Below, piece after piece: positions 16,632 to 26,437 of a stretch of DNA of 64,000 nt. Within the stretch, counting starts at the first letter, position 1; every line of letters begins with the position of its first letter. Where the stretch lies: NCBI GenBank assembly GCA_024642665.1, contig JAHEAR010000003.1, positions 64,385 to 128,384 of the forward strand, given 5' to 3'. The notes beneath the pieces are model-generated. The model saw only the letters and a program-made list of their open reading frames with translations. It searched no databases and was not told the origin of the DNA. Source of the stretch: Bacteroidota bacterium. Lineage in GTDB: Bacteria; Bacteroidota; Bacteroidia; Chitinophagales; Saprospiraceae. A program made the translations under genes and the position numbers.

Positions 16632-16940
16632 ATGAATCAGAAAATCAGGATTAAACTCCGTTCTTATGACCACAATTTAGTGGATAAGTCAACGGAAAAA
16701 ATCGTTAAAACTGTTCGCAATAGTGGAGCCGTCGTTACGGGTCCGATTCCGCTGCCCACCGAGAAAGAAATATTTACCGTCTTGCGTTCTCCGCACGTAA
16801 ATAAGAAATCTCGAGAGCAGTTCCAATTGCGCACACACAAACGTTTGATCGAGATTTACACACCTACTCCTAAGACGGTAGACGCCCTCTCAAAACTCGA
16901 ATTGCCGAGTGGAGTAGATATCCAGGTCAAGCTTACGTAG
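16632..16940 (+). CDS. rpsJ: 30S ribosomal protein S10
   Basis: S10 of the 30S head, also the NusE antitermination factor, 102 aa. Conserved segments are [37 protein letters not shown] and [18 protein letters not shown]. It starts 61 bp after fusA and is followed by an unusually structured 106-bp gap before rplC. Confidence 0.97.
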   Translation: MNQKIRIKLRSYDHNLVDKSTEKIVKTVRNSGAVVTGPIPLPTEKEIFTVLRSPHVNKKSREQFQLRTHKRLIEIYTPTPKTVDALSKLELPSGVDIQVKLT

Positions 16941-16946
16941 TAATTT

Positions 16947-16966
16947 TTTGCAGTCGACGCTGCAAA
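16947..16966 (+). promoter_or_regulatory. RNA hairpin 1 in the rpsJ-rplC gap
   Basis: TTTGCAG / CTGCAAA form a 7-bp perfect stem with a 6-nt loop (TCGACG), starting 7 bases after the rpsJ stop. There is no T-tract after it, so it is not a standard terminator. It may be a leader or RNA-processing element. Confidence 0.5.
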
Positions 16967-16990
16967 TAGAAGAGACAAATAATGGATTTT

Positions 16991-17011
16991 CATCTTACCT
17001 GAGGTAAGGTG
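16991..17011 (+). promoter_or_regulatory. RNA hairpin 2 in the rpsJ-rplC gap
   Basis: CATCTTACC and GGTAAGGTG form a 9-bp stem with one G-U pair and a 3-nt loop (TGA), 35 bases before the rplC start codon. With hairpin 1 it suggests a regulatory leader for the S10-operon segment that starts with rplC. Confidence 0.55.
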
Positions 17012-17046
17012 AGGACTTAATTATCAATCAATCAAATCATCTTACG

Positions 17047-17667
17047 GTGAAAGGAATTATAGGGAAAAAAGTCGGCATGACAAGCATCTTTGACCAGAAT
17101 GGTCGGTCAGTTGCTTGTACAGTCGTTCACGCACAACCCAATGTGGTGACGCAGGTCAAGACCGTGGATTCTGACGGGTATGATGCTATTCAACTTGCCT
17201 ATGGCGAGGCGAAAGTGAAGAATACACCTCAATCCATGCAGGGCCATTTCGAAAAGGCAAAAACAGCCCCGAAAAGAAAACTTGTGGAATTCAGAGACTA
17301 TGATTTAAGTAAGAATCTAGGTGATCTGGTATCCATGGATGAGATTTTCGCGGAAGGTGAAAAGTGCTCTGCGATTGGTACAAGCAAAGGAAAAGGATTC
17401 CAGGGCGTTGTCAAACGTCACAAGTTTGAAGGTGTTGGACAAGCCACACACGGTCAGCACAACCGATTAAGAGCACCTGGTTCCATCGGTGCATCTTCCT
17501 ACCCATCTAAAGTAGTTAAGGGGATGAGAATGGCCGGTCGTATGGGTGGTGAGCGAGTGAAAATCAAAAACCTGCGTGTTCAAAAATTGCTGCCGGATCA
17601 GAATCTGATTTTGATCAAAGGTGCAATCCCGGGACATAACGGATCATTTATCATTATTGAAAAGTAA
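17047..17667 (+). CDS. rplC: 50S ribosomal protein L3
   Basis: L3, an early assembly protein near the peptidyl transferase centre, 206 aa. Signature segments are [18 protein letters not shown] at the start and [17 protein letters not shown] with [24 protein letters not shown] in the middle. The start codon is GTG, and no in-frame ATG fits the family N-terminus. It is separated from rpsJ by two hairpins and lies 7 bp before rplD. Confidence 0.96.
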   Translation: MKGIIGKKVGMTSIFDQNGRSVACTVVHAQPNVVTQVKTVDSDGYDAIQLAYGEAKVKNTPQSMQGHFEKAKTAPKRKLVEFRDYDLSKNLGDLVSMDEIFAEGEKCSAIGTSKGKGFQGVVKRHKFEGVGQATHGQHNRLRAPGSIGASSYPSKVVKGMRMAGRMGGERVKIKNLRVQKLLPDQNLILIKGAIPGHNGSFIIIEK

Positions 17668-17674
17668 GGGAGAC

Positions 17675-18301
17675 ATGAAGCTAGATATATTAAATGCAAA
17701 AGGGGAGAAGACAGGCCGCAGTATCGAACTGGCGGACAATGTCTTTGCCATTGAACCTAACGAACATGTCGTTTACCTCGCGGTAAAAGCCTACCTGGCC
17801 AATCAACGTCAGGGAACTCACAAGACCAAAGAACGTTGGGAAGTTTGGCGTACCACCAAGAAATTCAAAAAGCAAAAAGGTACAGGAGGAGCGCGTGCCG
17901 GTTCTTTGAAGAATCCAATGTATAAAGGTGGAGGTCGCACATTTGGTCCAAGACCACATGAGTATAACCTGAAAGTCAACAAAAAAGTAAGTTTGTTGGC
18001 ACGTCGTTCCGCATTGTCTTCAAAAGCAAAAGATGGAAATCTGATCGTGGTGGAAGAGATTCAGCTGGATCAGCCAAGAACAAAGGATTTTGTAGCGGTT
18101 TTAAGAAACCTGCATATCGATAATAACAAAGCATTGTTTGTGACCTCTGAAGCAAATACAAATCTGTATCTGTCCGGAAGAAATCTCCAGAATACACGAT
18201 TGGTCAGAGCACAGGATCTCAATACATATGATATCCTACGTTCGCAAAAACTTGTGTTGTCAGAACAATCTGTAGATCTGATTACAAAATCATTGAGTTA
18301 A
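17675..18301 (+). CDS. rplD: 50S ribosomal protein L4
   Basis: L4 lines the exit tunnel and in many bacteria represses its own operon, 208 aa. The start MKLDILNAKGEKTG (17675) is chosen over the track's 17621, which lies inside rplC and adds 18 unrelated residues. Typical segments are RQGTHKTKERWEVWRTTKKF, KKQKGTGGARAG and GGRTFGPRPHEY. AAGGGAGAC just upstream is a plausible ribosome binding site. Confidence 0.96.
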   Translation: MKLDILNAKGEKTGRSIELADNVFAIEPNEHVVYLAVKAYLANQRQGTHKTKERWEVWRTTKKFKKQKGTGGARAGSLKNPMYKGGGRTFGPRPHEYNLKVNKKVSLLARRSALSSKAKDGNLIVVEEIQLDQPRTKDFVAVLRNLHIDNNKALFVTSEANTNLYLSGRNLQNTRLVRAQDLNTYDILRSQKLVLSEQSVDLITKSLS

Positions 18302-18333
18302 TTAATTCGCTGAAACTATAAAGCGTAGAAAAA

Positions 18334-18633
18334 ATGAGCAACAAGATTATACTCGTCAAGCCACTGATTACCGAGAAAGCCGATACACTGGCTGAAAGTA
18401 AAAGTCAATATACTTTCGTGGTGGATAAAGGGGCTAATAAGATTGAGATTAGAAAAGCTGTTGAGCAGTTATACACCGTGAATGTTGAAGGTGTGAATAC
18501 TATGATTATCGCCGGAAAGCGAAAATCACGAAATACCAAAAGAGGTGTATTGCATGGCCGAAAAGCAACCTACAAGAAAGCAATTGTAACGTTGGCAGCC
18601 GGTGAAAGCATTGACTTTTTTGGAGATATATAA
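18334..18633 (+). CDS. rplW: 50S ribosomal protein L23
   Basis: L23 sits at the tunnel exit and docks trigger factor and SRP, 99 aa. Conserved features are KPLITEKADTLAE at the start, YTFVVDKGANKIEIRKAVEQLY and VEGVNTMIIAGK. It lies between rplD and rplB in the usual order. Confidence 0.96.
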   Translation: MSNKIILVKPLITEKADTLAESKSQYTFVVDKGANKIEIRKAVEQLYTVNVEGVNTMIIAGKRKSRNTKRGVLHGRKATYKKAIVTLAAGESIDFFGDI

Positions 18634-18673
18634 CAGACGATAATTTATTTAGAAGAATAGAATCAGGTAGATC

Positions 18674-19507
18674 ATGGCCGTAAAGAAATTTAAACCCATT
18701 AGTCCAGGTACACGATTCAGAGTTGGAAACAGCTATGGAGAAGTGACCACCAACAAGCCGGAGAAATCTTTGCTTGAACCAGTCAAGAAGAGTGGCGGGC
18801 GTAATGCGGATGGTAAGATGACAATGCGTCATAAAGGTGGAGGGCACAAGAGACGTTACAGATTGATTGATTGGAAGAGAGACAAGGAAAATGTAACAGG
18901 TACTGTCGTGTCTATTGAGTATGACCCAAATCGTACAGCCTTTATTGCGTTGATCCATTATACCGATGGCGAGAAGAGATATATTCTTGCGCCGCATGGA
19001 CTGAAAGTGGATGATACCATTTTGTCTGGTAGCCAGGCCTTACCAAATGTTGGTCACACCCTGTCCCTTCAGAATATCCCATTGGGTTCATCGATTCATA
19101 ACATAGAATTACATCCTGGTCAGGGTGGAGTGATCGTCCGCAGTGCCGGTGCATCAGCTACCATGATGGGACGTGAAGATAGATATGCGGTCATCAAACT
19201 GCCTTCCGGTGAAGTAAGAAGAATATTACTGACTTGTAAAGCAACGATGGGTACGGTGTCAAATCCTGACCACGCACTGACAGTTTTCGGTAAAGCCGGA
19301 AGAAAGAGATGGATTGGTCGACGTCCAAGAGTGAGAGGGGTAGCAATGAACCCTGTTGATCACCCGATGGGTGGTGGTGAAGGTAAATCTTCAGGAGGTC
19401 ACCCGGTTTCAAGAACCGGTATTATGGCCAAAGGACAGAAGACCAGAAACCGACATGCAAAGTCATCGAATTTGATCATCTCTCGTAGAAAGACTAAAAA
19501 CAAGTAA
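18674..19507 (+). CDS. rplB: 50S ribosomal protein L2
   Basis: L2, required for subunit association and near the peptidyl transferase centre, 277 aa. Visible family segments are [46 protein letters not shown] and the C-terminal [21 protein letters not shown], with the conserved His. Length and order are standard. Confidence 0.97.
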   Translation: MAVKKFKPISPGTRFRVGNSYGEVTTNKPEKSLLEPVKKSGGRNADGKMTMRHKGGGHKRRYRLIDWKRDKENVTGTVVSIEYDPNRTAFIALIHYTDGEKRYILAPHGLKVDDTILSGSQALPNVGHTLSLQNIPLGSSIHNIELHPGQGGVIVRSAGASATMMGREDRYAVIKLPSGEVRRILLTCKATMGTVSNPDHALTVFGKAGRKRWIGRRPRVRGVAMNPVDHPMGGGEGKSSGGHPVSRTGIMAKGQKTRNRHAKSSNLIISRRKTKNK

Positions 19508-19526
19508 TAAGCTGTAATCAATTATC

Positions 19527-19793
19527 ATGGCAAGATCAATAAAAAAAGGACCTTACGTATTCAACAAGCTGATGGCTAAAATCGAAAAAGCCAATGCAGC
19601 GAGTCGTAAATCAGTTATCAAAACCTGGTCACGCGCATCAATGATTATACCCGATATGGTAGGTCATACGATTGCAGTACATAACGGTAAAACATTTATT
19701 CCAGTTTTTGTCACAGAAAACATGGTCGGTCACAAACTAGGAGAATTTGCGCCTACAAGGACTTACCGCGGTCATGCCGGAAACAGGAAGTAG
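19527..19793 (+). CDS. rpsS: 30S ribosomal protein S19
   Basis: S19 of the 30S head, 88 aa. Recognised by [14 protein letters not shown] at the start, [21 protein letters not shown] and [15 protein letters not shown] at the end. It lies 19 bp after rplB and 34 bp before rplV. Confidence 0.97.
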   Translation: MARSIKKGPYVFNKLMAKIEKANAASRKSVIKTWSRASMIIPDMVGHTIAVHNGKTFIPVFVTENMVGHKLGEFAPTRTYRGHAGNRK

Positions 19794-19827
19794 TAACATT
19801 AGAAGACGTATAAAACAAAAATCATAA

Positions 19828-20211
19828 ATGGAAGCTGTTGCTAAACTCAGAAATTGTCCGATGTCAGCTCGAAAGATGAGACTAGTTGCGGATTTGGTAC
19901 GCGGAAAGAAAGTAGAGGATGCCGTCAATATTCTCAGATTCACCAAGAAAGAAGCTGCGGGATGGATGGAAAAACTTGTCCTGTCTGCAGTCACCAATTG
20001 GGAGAATAAAACAGAGGGAGCAAAAGACGTGGATGAGCATGATCTCTACATCAAGACATTGATGGTAGATGATGCAGGACACCTCAAGCGTATCCGCCCT
20101 GCACCCCAGGGAAGAGCACACCGTATCAGGAAACATCTGAATCATGTAACCCTGGTGATAGAAAACAGAATTCCATTCGACGGTGACAAAACCGGTGAAG
20201 AGGAAGAATAA
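19828..20211 (+). CDS. rplV: 50S ribosomal protein L22
   Basis: L22 spans the exit tunnel, 127 aa. The family segments are LRNCPMSARKMRLVADLVRGK and the tunnel hairpin region RIRPAPQGRAHRIRKHLNHVTLVI. It ends in an acidic tail (GDKTGEEEE) that is longer than in most bacteria. Confidence 0.95.
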   Translation: MEAVAKLRNCPMSARKMRLVADLVRGKKVEDAVNILRFTKKEAAGWMEKLVLSAVTNWENKTEGAKDVDEHDLYIKTLMVDDAGHLKRIRPAPQGRAHRIRKHLNHVTLVIENRIPFDGDKTGEEEE

Positions 20212-20257
20212 AACAGAAGTGATTATAACAATTGAATAATAATAATTCAGGATTCTA

Positions 20258-21100
20258 ATGGGTCAAAAAACAAATCCGATAGGTAACAGACTAGGTATCA
20301 TCCGTGGATGGGAATCTAACTGGTATGGAGGGCATGACTATGCAAACAAAGTAGTGCAGGATGAAAAAATCCGGATCTACCTTAATGCCAGAATTGAAAA
20401 GGGCGGTATCGCTCACATCGTTATCGAGCGTACCTTAAAGCGCGTGACGGTGACTATCCAGACCTCCAGACCGGGTATCATTATCGGAAAAGGTGGTTCT
20501 GAAGTGGATCGTATCCGCGAAGAGCTCAAGAAGCTTACTAAAATGGAAGTCCAGATCAATATCATGGAGATCCGTAAGCCGGAATTAGATGCCAATATCG
20601 TTGCTGAATCAATAGCAAAACAGCTCGAAGCACGTATCAATTACCGTCGTGCGATCAAAATGGCTATTCAGTCTACCATGCGATCAGGAGCAGAAGGGAT
20701 CAAAGTTAGAATCAGTGGTCGTCTGAACGGAGCTGAAATGGCTCGATCTGAAGAATACAAAGATGGTAGAACACCATTACATACGTTCCGAGCAGATATA
20801 GATTATTCATTACGGGAAGCTCAGACGGTATTTGGAAAAATTGGTATTAAGTGCTGGATCTGTAAAGGAGAGGTTTATGGGAAACGTGAACTGACCTTAA
20901 ACCAGGGAGCTGATCAGGGACCAAAACCTGGTCGTGGGGGCAGAGACGGAAGAGACAGAGACAGAGGGTATGATAACGAGGGAGGAAGAGACAGATCTGA
21001 AAGAGGTGAAAAGAGAGGAGGCCGAGGCGGAGCAGGTAGAGGAGGCAATAACAGAGGCGGTGGAGGAGCAGGTCGCGCAGGCGGACCAAGGAAAAAATAG
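20258..21100 (+). CDS. rpsC: 30S ribosomal protein S3 with RGG-rich C-terminal extension
   Basis: S3 of the 30S head, at the mRNA entry channel, 280 aa. The N-terminal [22 protein letters not shown] and the KH domain with [17 protein letters not shown] are clear, as is the C-terminal domain up to [11 protein letters not shown] near residue 215. The last ~64 residues are low-complexity and rich in Arg and Gly ([23 protein letters not shown]), with interspersed Asp/Glu. Such tails occur in S3 of some Bacteroidota, but this one is long. They may bind RNA (inference). Confidence 0.96.
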   Translation: MGQKTNPIGNRLGIIRGWESNWYGGHDYANKVVQDEKIRIYLNARIEKGGIAHIVIERTLKRVTVTIQTSRPGIIIGKGGSEVDRIREELKKLTKMEVQINIMEIRKPELDANIVAESIAKQLEARINYRRAIKMAIQSTMRSGAEGIKVRISGRLNGAEMARSEEYKDGRTPLHTFRADIDYSLREAQTVFGKIGIKCWICKGEVYGKRELTLNQGADQGPKPGRGGRDGRDRDRGYDNEGGRDRSERGEKRGGRGGAGRGGNNRGGGGAGRAGGPRKK

Positions 21101-21192
21101 TATTCAATAACATCAAAGAAAAGTTGGTAATAATCGTACCTTTGCCCAACTTTTCTGAAAAGTGACCCAAATAGGGAAATAATTTAAGCATC

Positions 21193-21615
21193 ATGTTACA
21201 GCCAAAACGTACAAAGTACAGGAAGCAGCAAAAAGGCCGCAATAGAGGCATAGCCGGGAGAGGAAGTGATATTTCTTTTGGAAGCTATGGACTTAAATCC
21301 CTTGATTTATCGAGGATTACAAGCCGCCAGATTGAGTCTGCGAGGATCGCCATGACCCGTCACATGAAAAGAGAGGGGATGGTTTGGATCAGGATTTTTC
21401 CTGACAAACCAGTGACGAAAAAGCCGCAGGAAGTACGTATGGGTAAGGGAAAAGGAGCACATGATCACTGGGTGGCTTTAGTGCAACCGGGTCGTATCAT
21501 GTTTGAGATCGATGGTGTAACGCCGGAAGTAGCCAGAGAAGCCCTTGCATTAGCAGCACAAAAGCTTCCTGTTCAGACGGTTACAGTAGTGAGACACGAT
21601 TTTATAGAAAAATAA
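21193..21615 (+). CDS. rplP: 50S ribosomal protein L16
   Basis: L16, close to the A-site tRNA elbow, 140 aa. Segments [58 protein letters not shown] and [12 protein letters not shown] identify it. The Arg within [12 protein letters not shown] corresponds to the site hydroxylated in Escherichia coli L16. A 92-bp gap separates it from rpsC. Confidence 0.97.
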   Translation: MLQPKRTKYRKQQKGRNRGIAGRGSDISFGSYGLKSLDLSRITSRQIESARIAMTRHMKREGMVWIRIFPDKPVTKKPQEVRMGKGKGAHDHWVALVQPGRIMFEIDGVTPEVAREALALAAQKLPVQTVTVVRHDFIEK

Positions 21616-21627
21616 CCAGGGACCGCC

Positions 21628-21888
21628 ATGGCAACAAAGAAGTATATCGAATTAAGTGAGATGTCAGCAGATGACTTAAGTGCTGAATTAGTCCAGATCA
21701 ATGCACAATATCAAAAATTGCGTTTTGATCATACCATTAAAGGTTTGGACAATCCAGTGACCCTAAGAGAAACCAGAAGGGATATTGCGCGCATTCAATC
21801 CGAGATTCGTCGCCGGGAAGTAGCAGCTTTTACCCCGGAACAAATAGCAAAAAGATCTAAAATCAGATTACGTCGCAAAAATGCTTAA
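21628..21888 (+). CDS. rpmC: 50S ribosomal protein L29
   Basis: L29 at the tunnel exit, 86 aa, longer than the ~65 aa typical of the family because of a C-terminal basic extension ([17 protein letters not shown]). The helical core [27 protein letters not shown] and [12 protein letters not shown] is clear. It lies 12 bp after rplP. Confidence 0.93.
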   Translation: MATKKYIELSEMSADDLSAELVQINAQYQKLRFDHTIKGLDNPVTLRETRRDIARIQSEIRRREVAAFTPEQIAKRSKIRLRRKNA

Positions 21889-21895
21889 CGAAGTT

Positions 21896-22159
21896 ATGAG
21901 TACGAACGAACAATCATTAAAAAAGCAAAGGGTTGGTCTGGTGACCAGCAATAAAAACGACAAAACCATTACGGTGGAAGTAGAGCGTAAGCTGAGACAC
22001 CCGATGTACAGCAAATTCGTAAAGCGAAACAAGAAGTTTTTGGCGCATGACGAAAAGAACGCTTGTGGGGTAGGTGATTTGGTAAGAATTGTTGAATCCC
22101 GTCCGTTGAGTGCCAGAAAAAGATGGCGCTTAGTGGAAATCATTGAAAAAGCGAAGTAA
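21896..22159 (+). CDS. rpsQ: 30S ribosomal protein S17
   Basis: S17, an early-binding 16S rRNA protein, 87 aa from [14 protein letters not shown]. The ATG at 21881 in the track overlaps rpmC and adds only MLNEV, so the internal ATG is preferred. Recognised by [32 protein letters not shown] and [26 protein letters not shown]. Confidence 0.92.
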   Translation: MSTNEQSLKKQRVGLVTSNKNDKTITVEVERKLRHPMYSKFVKRNKKFLAHDEKNACGVGDLVRIVESRPLSARKRWRLVEIIEKAK

Positions 22160-22198
22160 GCCAATTAATTCGCTCAATAAAACTGAGATAAATATAAC

Positions 22199-22564
22199 AT
22201 GATACAGCAAGAATCAAGACTCAATGTAGCCGACAACAGCGGAGCCAAGCAGGTGCTTTGCATTCGTGTACTAGGCGGATCAGGTAGAAGATATGCTTCT
22301 GTCGGAGATAAGATCATCGTGACCGTGAAAGACGCAGTGCCGGGTGGTATTAAAAAGGGATTGGTTTCTACCGCTGTAGTCGTCCGTACGAAAAAAGAGA
22401 TCCGTCGTAAAGATGGCTCATACATTCGCTTTGATGATAATGCAGTGGTATTGCTAAACCCAAATGATGAGCCAAGAGGAACAAGGATTTTTGGCCCTGT
22501 AGCCCGTGAATTGAGAGAGCGCGATTATATGCGAATTATATCATTGGCGCCTGAAGTAATTTGA
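22199..22564 (+). CDS. rplN: 50S ribosomal protein L14
   Basis: L14 at the subunit interface and the docking site of silencing factor RsfS, 121 aa (the family norm is ~122). Segments [35 protein letters not shown] and [16 protein letters not shown] are diagnostic. Confidence 0.97.
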   Translation: MIQQESRLNVADNSGAKQVLCIRVLGGSGRRYASVGDKIIVTVKDAVPGGIKKGLVSTAVVVRTKKEIRRKDGSYIRFDDNAVVLLNPNDEPRGTRIFGPVARELRERDYMRIISLAPEVI

Positions 22565-22592
22565 TTGACCAAGTATAGCTTAAGCTAAAGAC

Positions 22593-22940
22593 ATGAGTGC
22601 AAAAAAAACAAATAGCGACCAAAAAACACCAAAACCTTTTCTTAGAAAAGGCGATAAAGTGATTGTTGTTGCCGGTTCCGATAAAGGAAAAAAAGGAGAG
22701 GTTGTGGAAGTGATTCGCAACAAACAAAGAGTCATCGTAGAAGATGTCAATATTGTTAAGAAACACCGCAAGCCAACACAAACTGAACCAGGAGGTATTA
22801 TTGAAATACCGGCTGCTATCCACATCTCTAATGTGATGTTGATCGATCCTAAATCAGGTGAACCTACCCGAATTGGTCGCAAAGAAGTCGATGGTAAAAG
22901 TGTTCGCTATTCTAAAAAATCTGGAGAAATCATTAAGTGA
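22593..22940 (+). CDS. rplX: 50S ribosomal protein L24
   Basis: L24, an assembly-initiating protein with a KOW motif ([22 protein letters not shown]), 115 aa. A basic N-terminal extension of about 18 residues precedes the KOW motif. Its TGA stop overlaps the rplE ATG (TGATG), a sign of translational coupling. Confidence 0.95.
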   Translation: MSAKKTNSDQKTPKPFLRKGDKVIVVAGSDKGKKGEVVEVIRNKQRVIVEDVNIVKKHRKPTQTEPGGIIEIPAAIHISNVMLIDPKSGEPTRIGRKEVDGKSVRYSKKSGEIIK

Positions 22941-23500
22941 TGAGTTATACACCGAGATTAAAACAATTTTATGATGCCAATGTGGCGCCAAAACTGAATG
23001 AACAGTTTGGGTATTCGTCTGTAATGCAAATTCCAAAAATTCTTAAGGTTTGTATTAACCAGGGGATTGGTGATGCTACGCAGGACAAAAAGTTGGTCGA
23101 TATCTATCAGGAAGAACTGACAACGATCACAGGACAAAGAGCGGTTGGCACGATCGCCAAGAAATCAGTCTCTAACTTCAAGCTTAGAGAAGGCATGCCT
23201 ATTGGTGTACGGGTCACTTTACGCCGTGAAAGAATGTGGGAATTCCTGGATCGTTTGATTACCGTGACCTTACCAAGGGTACGTGACTTTCAGGGGATCA
23301 ATGATAAGAGTTTTGATGGAAGAGGAAACTTTTCGATGGGGGTTACGGAACAGATTATTTTTCCGGAAATAGACCTCGATAAAATTACGAAAATCAATGG
23401 CATGGATATTACCATCGTCACTTCTGCCAACACAGATGCTGAAGCATTTGCTTTGTTGAAAGAATTGGGAATGCCTTTTAAAAATCAAAAAACACAATAA
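22940..23500 (+). CDS. rplE: 50S ribosomal protein L5
   Basis: L5 of the central protuberance, which binds 5S rRNA, 186 aa. The ATG at 22940 overlaps the rplX stop by one base. The GTG at 22937 used by the track adds one residue and is less likely. Segments [41 protein letters not shown] and [25 protein letters not shown] are typical. Confidence 0.96.
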   Translation: MSYTPRLKQFYDANVAPKLNEQFGYSSVMQIPKILKVCINQGIGDATQDKKLVDIYQEELTTITGQRAVGTIAKKSVSNFKLREGMPIGVRVTLRRERMWEFLDRLITVTLPRVRDFQGINDKSFDGRGNFSMGVTEQIIFPEIDLDKITKINGMDITIVTSANTDAEAFALLKELGMPFKNQKTQ

Positions 23501-23507
23501 TACCGAT

Positions 23508-23777
23508 ATGGCAAGGGAATCATTAATCGCTAGAGAAGCCAAAAGAGTAAGGTTGGTTGAGAAATACGCCGATTTACGCAAGCAATTGAAAGAAGAAGGT
23601 AACTGGGATGCTTTGGATAAGCTGCCGCGTAATTCTTCCAAAAAGCGTTTGCATAACCGATGCAGACTCACCGGTAGACCGAAAGGGTATATGCGGAAGT
23701 TTGGTTTGTGCAGAGTGAAGTTTAGAGATATGGCACTTGGCGGAATGCTTCCTGGTGTCACCAAAGCTAGTTGGTAA
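23508..23777 (+). CDS. rpsN: 30S ribosomal protein S14 (long, zinc-independent form)
   Basis: S14 of the 30S head, 89 aa. This is the long form without the CxxC...CxxC zinc ribbon of short S14. Only single Cys residues are present, in NRCRLTGRP and FGLCRVKFR. The C-terminal [12 protein letters not shown] is diagnostic. Confidence 0.96.
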   Translation: MARESLIAREAKRVRLVEKYADLRKQLKEEGNWDALDKLPRNSSKKRLHNRCRLTGRPKGYMRKFGLCRVKFRDMALGGMLPGVTKASW

Positions 23778-23812
23778 TTTTAATAAGAAGAACAGAACAG
23801 AATAATATATTC

Positions 23813-24214
23813 ATGGCAGTTACAGATCCAATCGCAGATTATCTTACCCGTATTCGAAACGCACAACAGGCGCGTCACAGGGTGGTCAGTATACCTAACT
23901 CAAAGCTTAAGCGCGGGATTACCGAAATCCTGTATAAGCAGGGGTATATTCATAAGTATGCCTTTTTGGGAGAAGGCAAGGAAGCTGTTATTTCTATCGC
24001 GATTAAGTACGATAGTGAAACGAAGGAGCCTGTGATCCGAAAATTAGGCAGATTGAGTAAGCCTGGTTTGCGGATGTTTGTATCGCATTCAGAACTACCG
24101 CGTATTATCAACGGGTTAGGGATTGCGATTATCTCGACGTCCCATGGATTAATGACAGACAAAGAAGCCCGACAGCAAAATCTGGGTGGTGAGTGTTTGT
24201 GCTTTGTATATTAA
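23813..24214 (+). CDS. rpsH: 30S ribosomal protein S8
   Basis: S8, which binds helix 21 of 16S rRNA and in E. coli represses the spc operon, 133 aa from MAVTDPIADYLTRIRNA. The track's start at 23771 lies inside rpsN and adds 14 unrelated residues. It ends with TSHGLMTDKEARQQNLGGECLCFVY, the usual S8 C-terminus. Confidence 0.96.
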   Translation: MAVTDPIADYLTRIRNAQQARHRVVSIPNSKLKRGITEILYKQGYIHKYAFLGEGKEAVISIAIKYDSETKEPVIRKLGRLSKPGLRMFVSHSELPRIINGLGIAIISTSHGLMTDKEARQQNLGGECLCFVY

Positions 24215-24256
24215 TTGAATTGACAATTTAGACCTAAACACTTAAAATTATAGATC

Positions 24257-24811
24257 GTGTCAAGAGTAGGTAATTTACCAATCAGTTTGCCAAGTGGTGT
24301 AGATATCAATGTTGCCAAAAGTAATTTGGTAACGGTCAAAGGGCCTAATGGTTCGCTCGCAGAGCAGATTGACCCGGATATCAAGATTAAGATGGAAGAT
24401 GGTCAGATGACCTTCAGCCGTCCTTCAGACCAAAACCGACACAAAGCACTTCACGGATTGTCAAGAGCTTTGATTCAGAATATGGTCATAGGCGTAACGG
24501 ATGGCTTTACAAAGACACTTGAATTGGTCGGTGTTGGTTACAGGGTAACAAATACAGGTAACTTGTTGGAAATCATCGTGGGGTATTCACACCCGATTTA
24601 TTTCTACGTGCCGGATGAGATCAAGGTGGAAACGAAAACTGAAAAAGGATCTAATCCAATGATTATTCTGAGTGCTTCTGATAAGCAGCTTCTTGGACAA
24701 GTGGCAGCAAAGATCAGAGCCTACAGAAAGCCTGAGCCTTACAAAGGAAAAGGTATTAAGTACTCCAACGAAATCATTAGAAGAAAAGCGGGTAAAACAT
24801 CCGGTAAATAA
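24257..24811 (+). CDS. rplF: 50S ribosomal protein L6
   Basis: L6 near the factor-binding site, 184 aa, with the duplicated L6 fold. Segments SRVGNLPISLPSGVDI, HGLSRALIQNMVIGVTDGFTKTLELVGVGYR and RKPEPYKGKGIKYSNEIIRRKAGKT identify it. The start codon is GTG. Confidence 0.97.
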   Translation: MSRVGNLPISLPSGVDINVAKSNLVTVKGPNGSLAEQIDPDIKIKMEDGQMTFSRPSDQNRHKALHGLSRALIQNMVIGVTDGFTKTLELVGVGYRVTNTGNLLEIIVGYSHPIYFYVPDEIKVETKTEKGSNPMIILSASDKQLLGQVAAKIRAYRKPEPYKGKGIKYSNEIIRRKAGKTSGK

Positions 24812-24838
24812 TAAACAGCGTAAAATAGCTACCAGATC

Positions 24839-25189
24839 ATGGCACTATCAAAAACAGCAAGACGTAAGCGTATTCATATGCGCATTCGCAAAAAAATGGA
24901 GGGCAGCAGTTCAACACCTCGCCTTTCCGTATATCGTAGCAACAAGCAGATTTACTGCCAGCTGATCGATGATCATAATGGAACAACATTAGCATCGGCA
25001 TCCTCTAATGATGAAGGAATGGCAGGTGGTAACAAGGCGGAAATAGCGAAGAAAGTTGGTGAATTGATTGCTTCAAGAGCACAATCCATCAATATCTCTA
25101 AAGTCGTCTTTGACCGTGGCGGATATTTGTTTCATGGAAGAGTAAAAGCATTAGCTGACGGAGCAAGAAACGCAGGACTTAAATTCTAA
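24839..25189 (+). CDS. rplR: 50S ribosomal protein L18
   Basis: L18, a 5S rRNA-binding protein, 116 aa. Recognised by [38 protein letters not shown] and the C-terminal [28 protein letters not shown]. Confidence 0.96.
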   Translation: MALSKTARRKRIHMRIRKKMEGSSSTPRLSVYRSNKQIYCQLIDDHNGTTLASASSNDEGMAGGNKAEIAKKVGELIASRAQSINISKVVFDRGGYLFHGRVKALADGARNAGLKF

Positions 25190-25213
25190 TCCAAATTTCA
25201 ATAAGGATCTATC

Positions 25214-25759
25214 GTGAAAGAATCAACAGGCAGAGTAAAAGCATCAGAAACCGAACTTAAAGACAAAATGGTGTCCCTTAACCGGGTAGCGAAAGTTACT
25301 AAAGGGGGACGTACATTTTCATTTGCTGCAATTGTCGTTGTCGGAGACGGTCAGGGAACCGTTGGACAAGGACTTGGAAAAGCACGTGATGTGCAGGAGG
25401 CAATCGCTAAAGCAGTGGATGATGCTAAAAAGAACCTGGTCAAAGTACCTATTCATAACGGAACCATTCCGCATGAGCAGCTAGGTAAGTTTGGAGCAGG
25501 TCGGGTGTTAATCAAACCGGCTTCTGATGGAACGGGTGTAATTGCCGGTGGTGCGATGCGTGCCGTACTGGAGAGTGCAGGAATTCACAACGTACTGGCG
25601 AAATCAATGGGATCATCTAATCCTCATAATGTGGTAAAAGCTACGATCAACGCATTGACATTGTTGAGAAGCCCACAACAGATTGCCAAGGAAAGAAAGG
25701 TGACGGTCGAAAGCGTATTTGGCCAGCCTGTAAATGTAAAAGCTGAAGTAAACGCATAA
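25214..25759 (+). CDS. rpsE: 30S ribosomal protein S5
   Basis: S5, at the mRNA entry site and important for fidelity, 181 aa. Segments [33 protein letters not shown] and [23 protein letters not shown] are typical. Translation starts at GTG. It lies 24 bp after rplR. Confidence 0.97.
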   Translation: MKESTGRVKASETELKDKMVSLNRVAKVTKGGRTFSFAAIVVVGDGQGTVGQGLGKARDVQEAIAKAVDDAKKNLVKVPIHNGTIPHEQLGKFGAGRVLIKPASDGTGVIAGGAMRAVLESAGIHNVLAKSMGSSNPHNVVKATINALTLLRSPQQIAKERKVTVESVFGQPVNVKAEVNA

Positions 25760-25770
25760 TTTAACTAGAG

Positions 25771-25953
25771 ATGGCTAAAGTAAAAGTAACACAAGTCAAA
25801 AGTTTTATCGATCGGCCGAAAAGCCAGAAGGATACGATTATAGCCTTAGGACTAGGAAAAATAAACAGATCAAAAGTGCATGAAGTAAATCCTCAGATAC
25901 AAGGGATGATTGCTAAAGTAGCACACTTGATTACAGTGGAAAATATTGATTAA
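25771..25953 (+). CDS. rpmD: 50S ribosomal protein L30
   Basis: L30, 60 aa (the standard length). The single-domain pattern KVKVTQVKSFIDRPKSQKDTIIALGLGKINRS matches the family. It lies between rpsE and rplO, as in most bacteria. Confidence 0.95.
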   Translation: MAKVKVTQVKSFIDRPKSQKDTIIALGLGKINRSKVHEVNPQIQGMIAKVAHLITVENID

Positions 25954-25972
25954 GCAATAATCGAATAAGCAT

Positions 25973-26419
25973 ATGGAACTCCATAATTTAACCCCGGCAA
26001 CAGGATCCGTACGGGACAATAAGAGAAAAGGGCGCGGACAAGGTTCCGGAAAAGGTGGCACAGCTACCAAAGGACACAAAGGAGCGAAATCAAGATCCGG
26101 CTATAAGCAAAAGAGAGGTCATGAAGGAGGTCAGATGCCCCTTCAGATGCGTTTGCCTAAGAGAGGATTTAAGAATCCTAATCGTGAGGCATTTACCGCT
26201 TTAAATCTGGATCAGCTTCAGGAAATGTCAGACAAATTTAAAGTGACGGACTGGACCATCGAAGCATTACGGGAACACAATTTCATTTCCCGAACAGACA
26301 AGGTGAAACTCCTTGCAAGAGGCGAACTAAGCGCCAAAGTTAATTTAACCGCTCATGCGGCTAGTGAAGCTGCAAAGAAAGCAGTGGAAGCAGCAGGCGG
26401 AACTATAACTATTGTGTAA
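25973..26419 (+). CDS. rplO: 50S ribosomal protein L15
   Basis: L15, a late assembly protein, 148 aa. The glycine-rich basic N-terminus (KRKGRGQGSGKGGTATKGHKGAKSRSG) and QMPLQMRLPKRGFKNPNR are diagnostic. It lies 18 bp before secY. Confidence 0.97.
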   Translation: MELHNLTPATGSVRDNKRKGRGQGSGKGGTATKGHKGAKSRSGYKQKRGHEGGQMPLQMRLPKRGFKNPNREAFTALNLDQLQEMSDKFKVTDWTIEALREHNFISRTDKVKLLARGELSAKVNLTAHAASEAAKKAVEAAGGTITIV

Positions 26420-26437
26420 GCATATCAGGCAAGAAGA

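Noticed and set aside
18506-18997. 163-aa minus-strand ORF across rplW and rplB
   Set aside because: Covers two certain ribosomal genes and the gap between them; antisense artefact.
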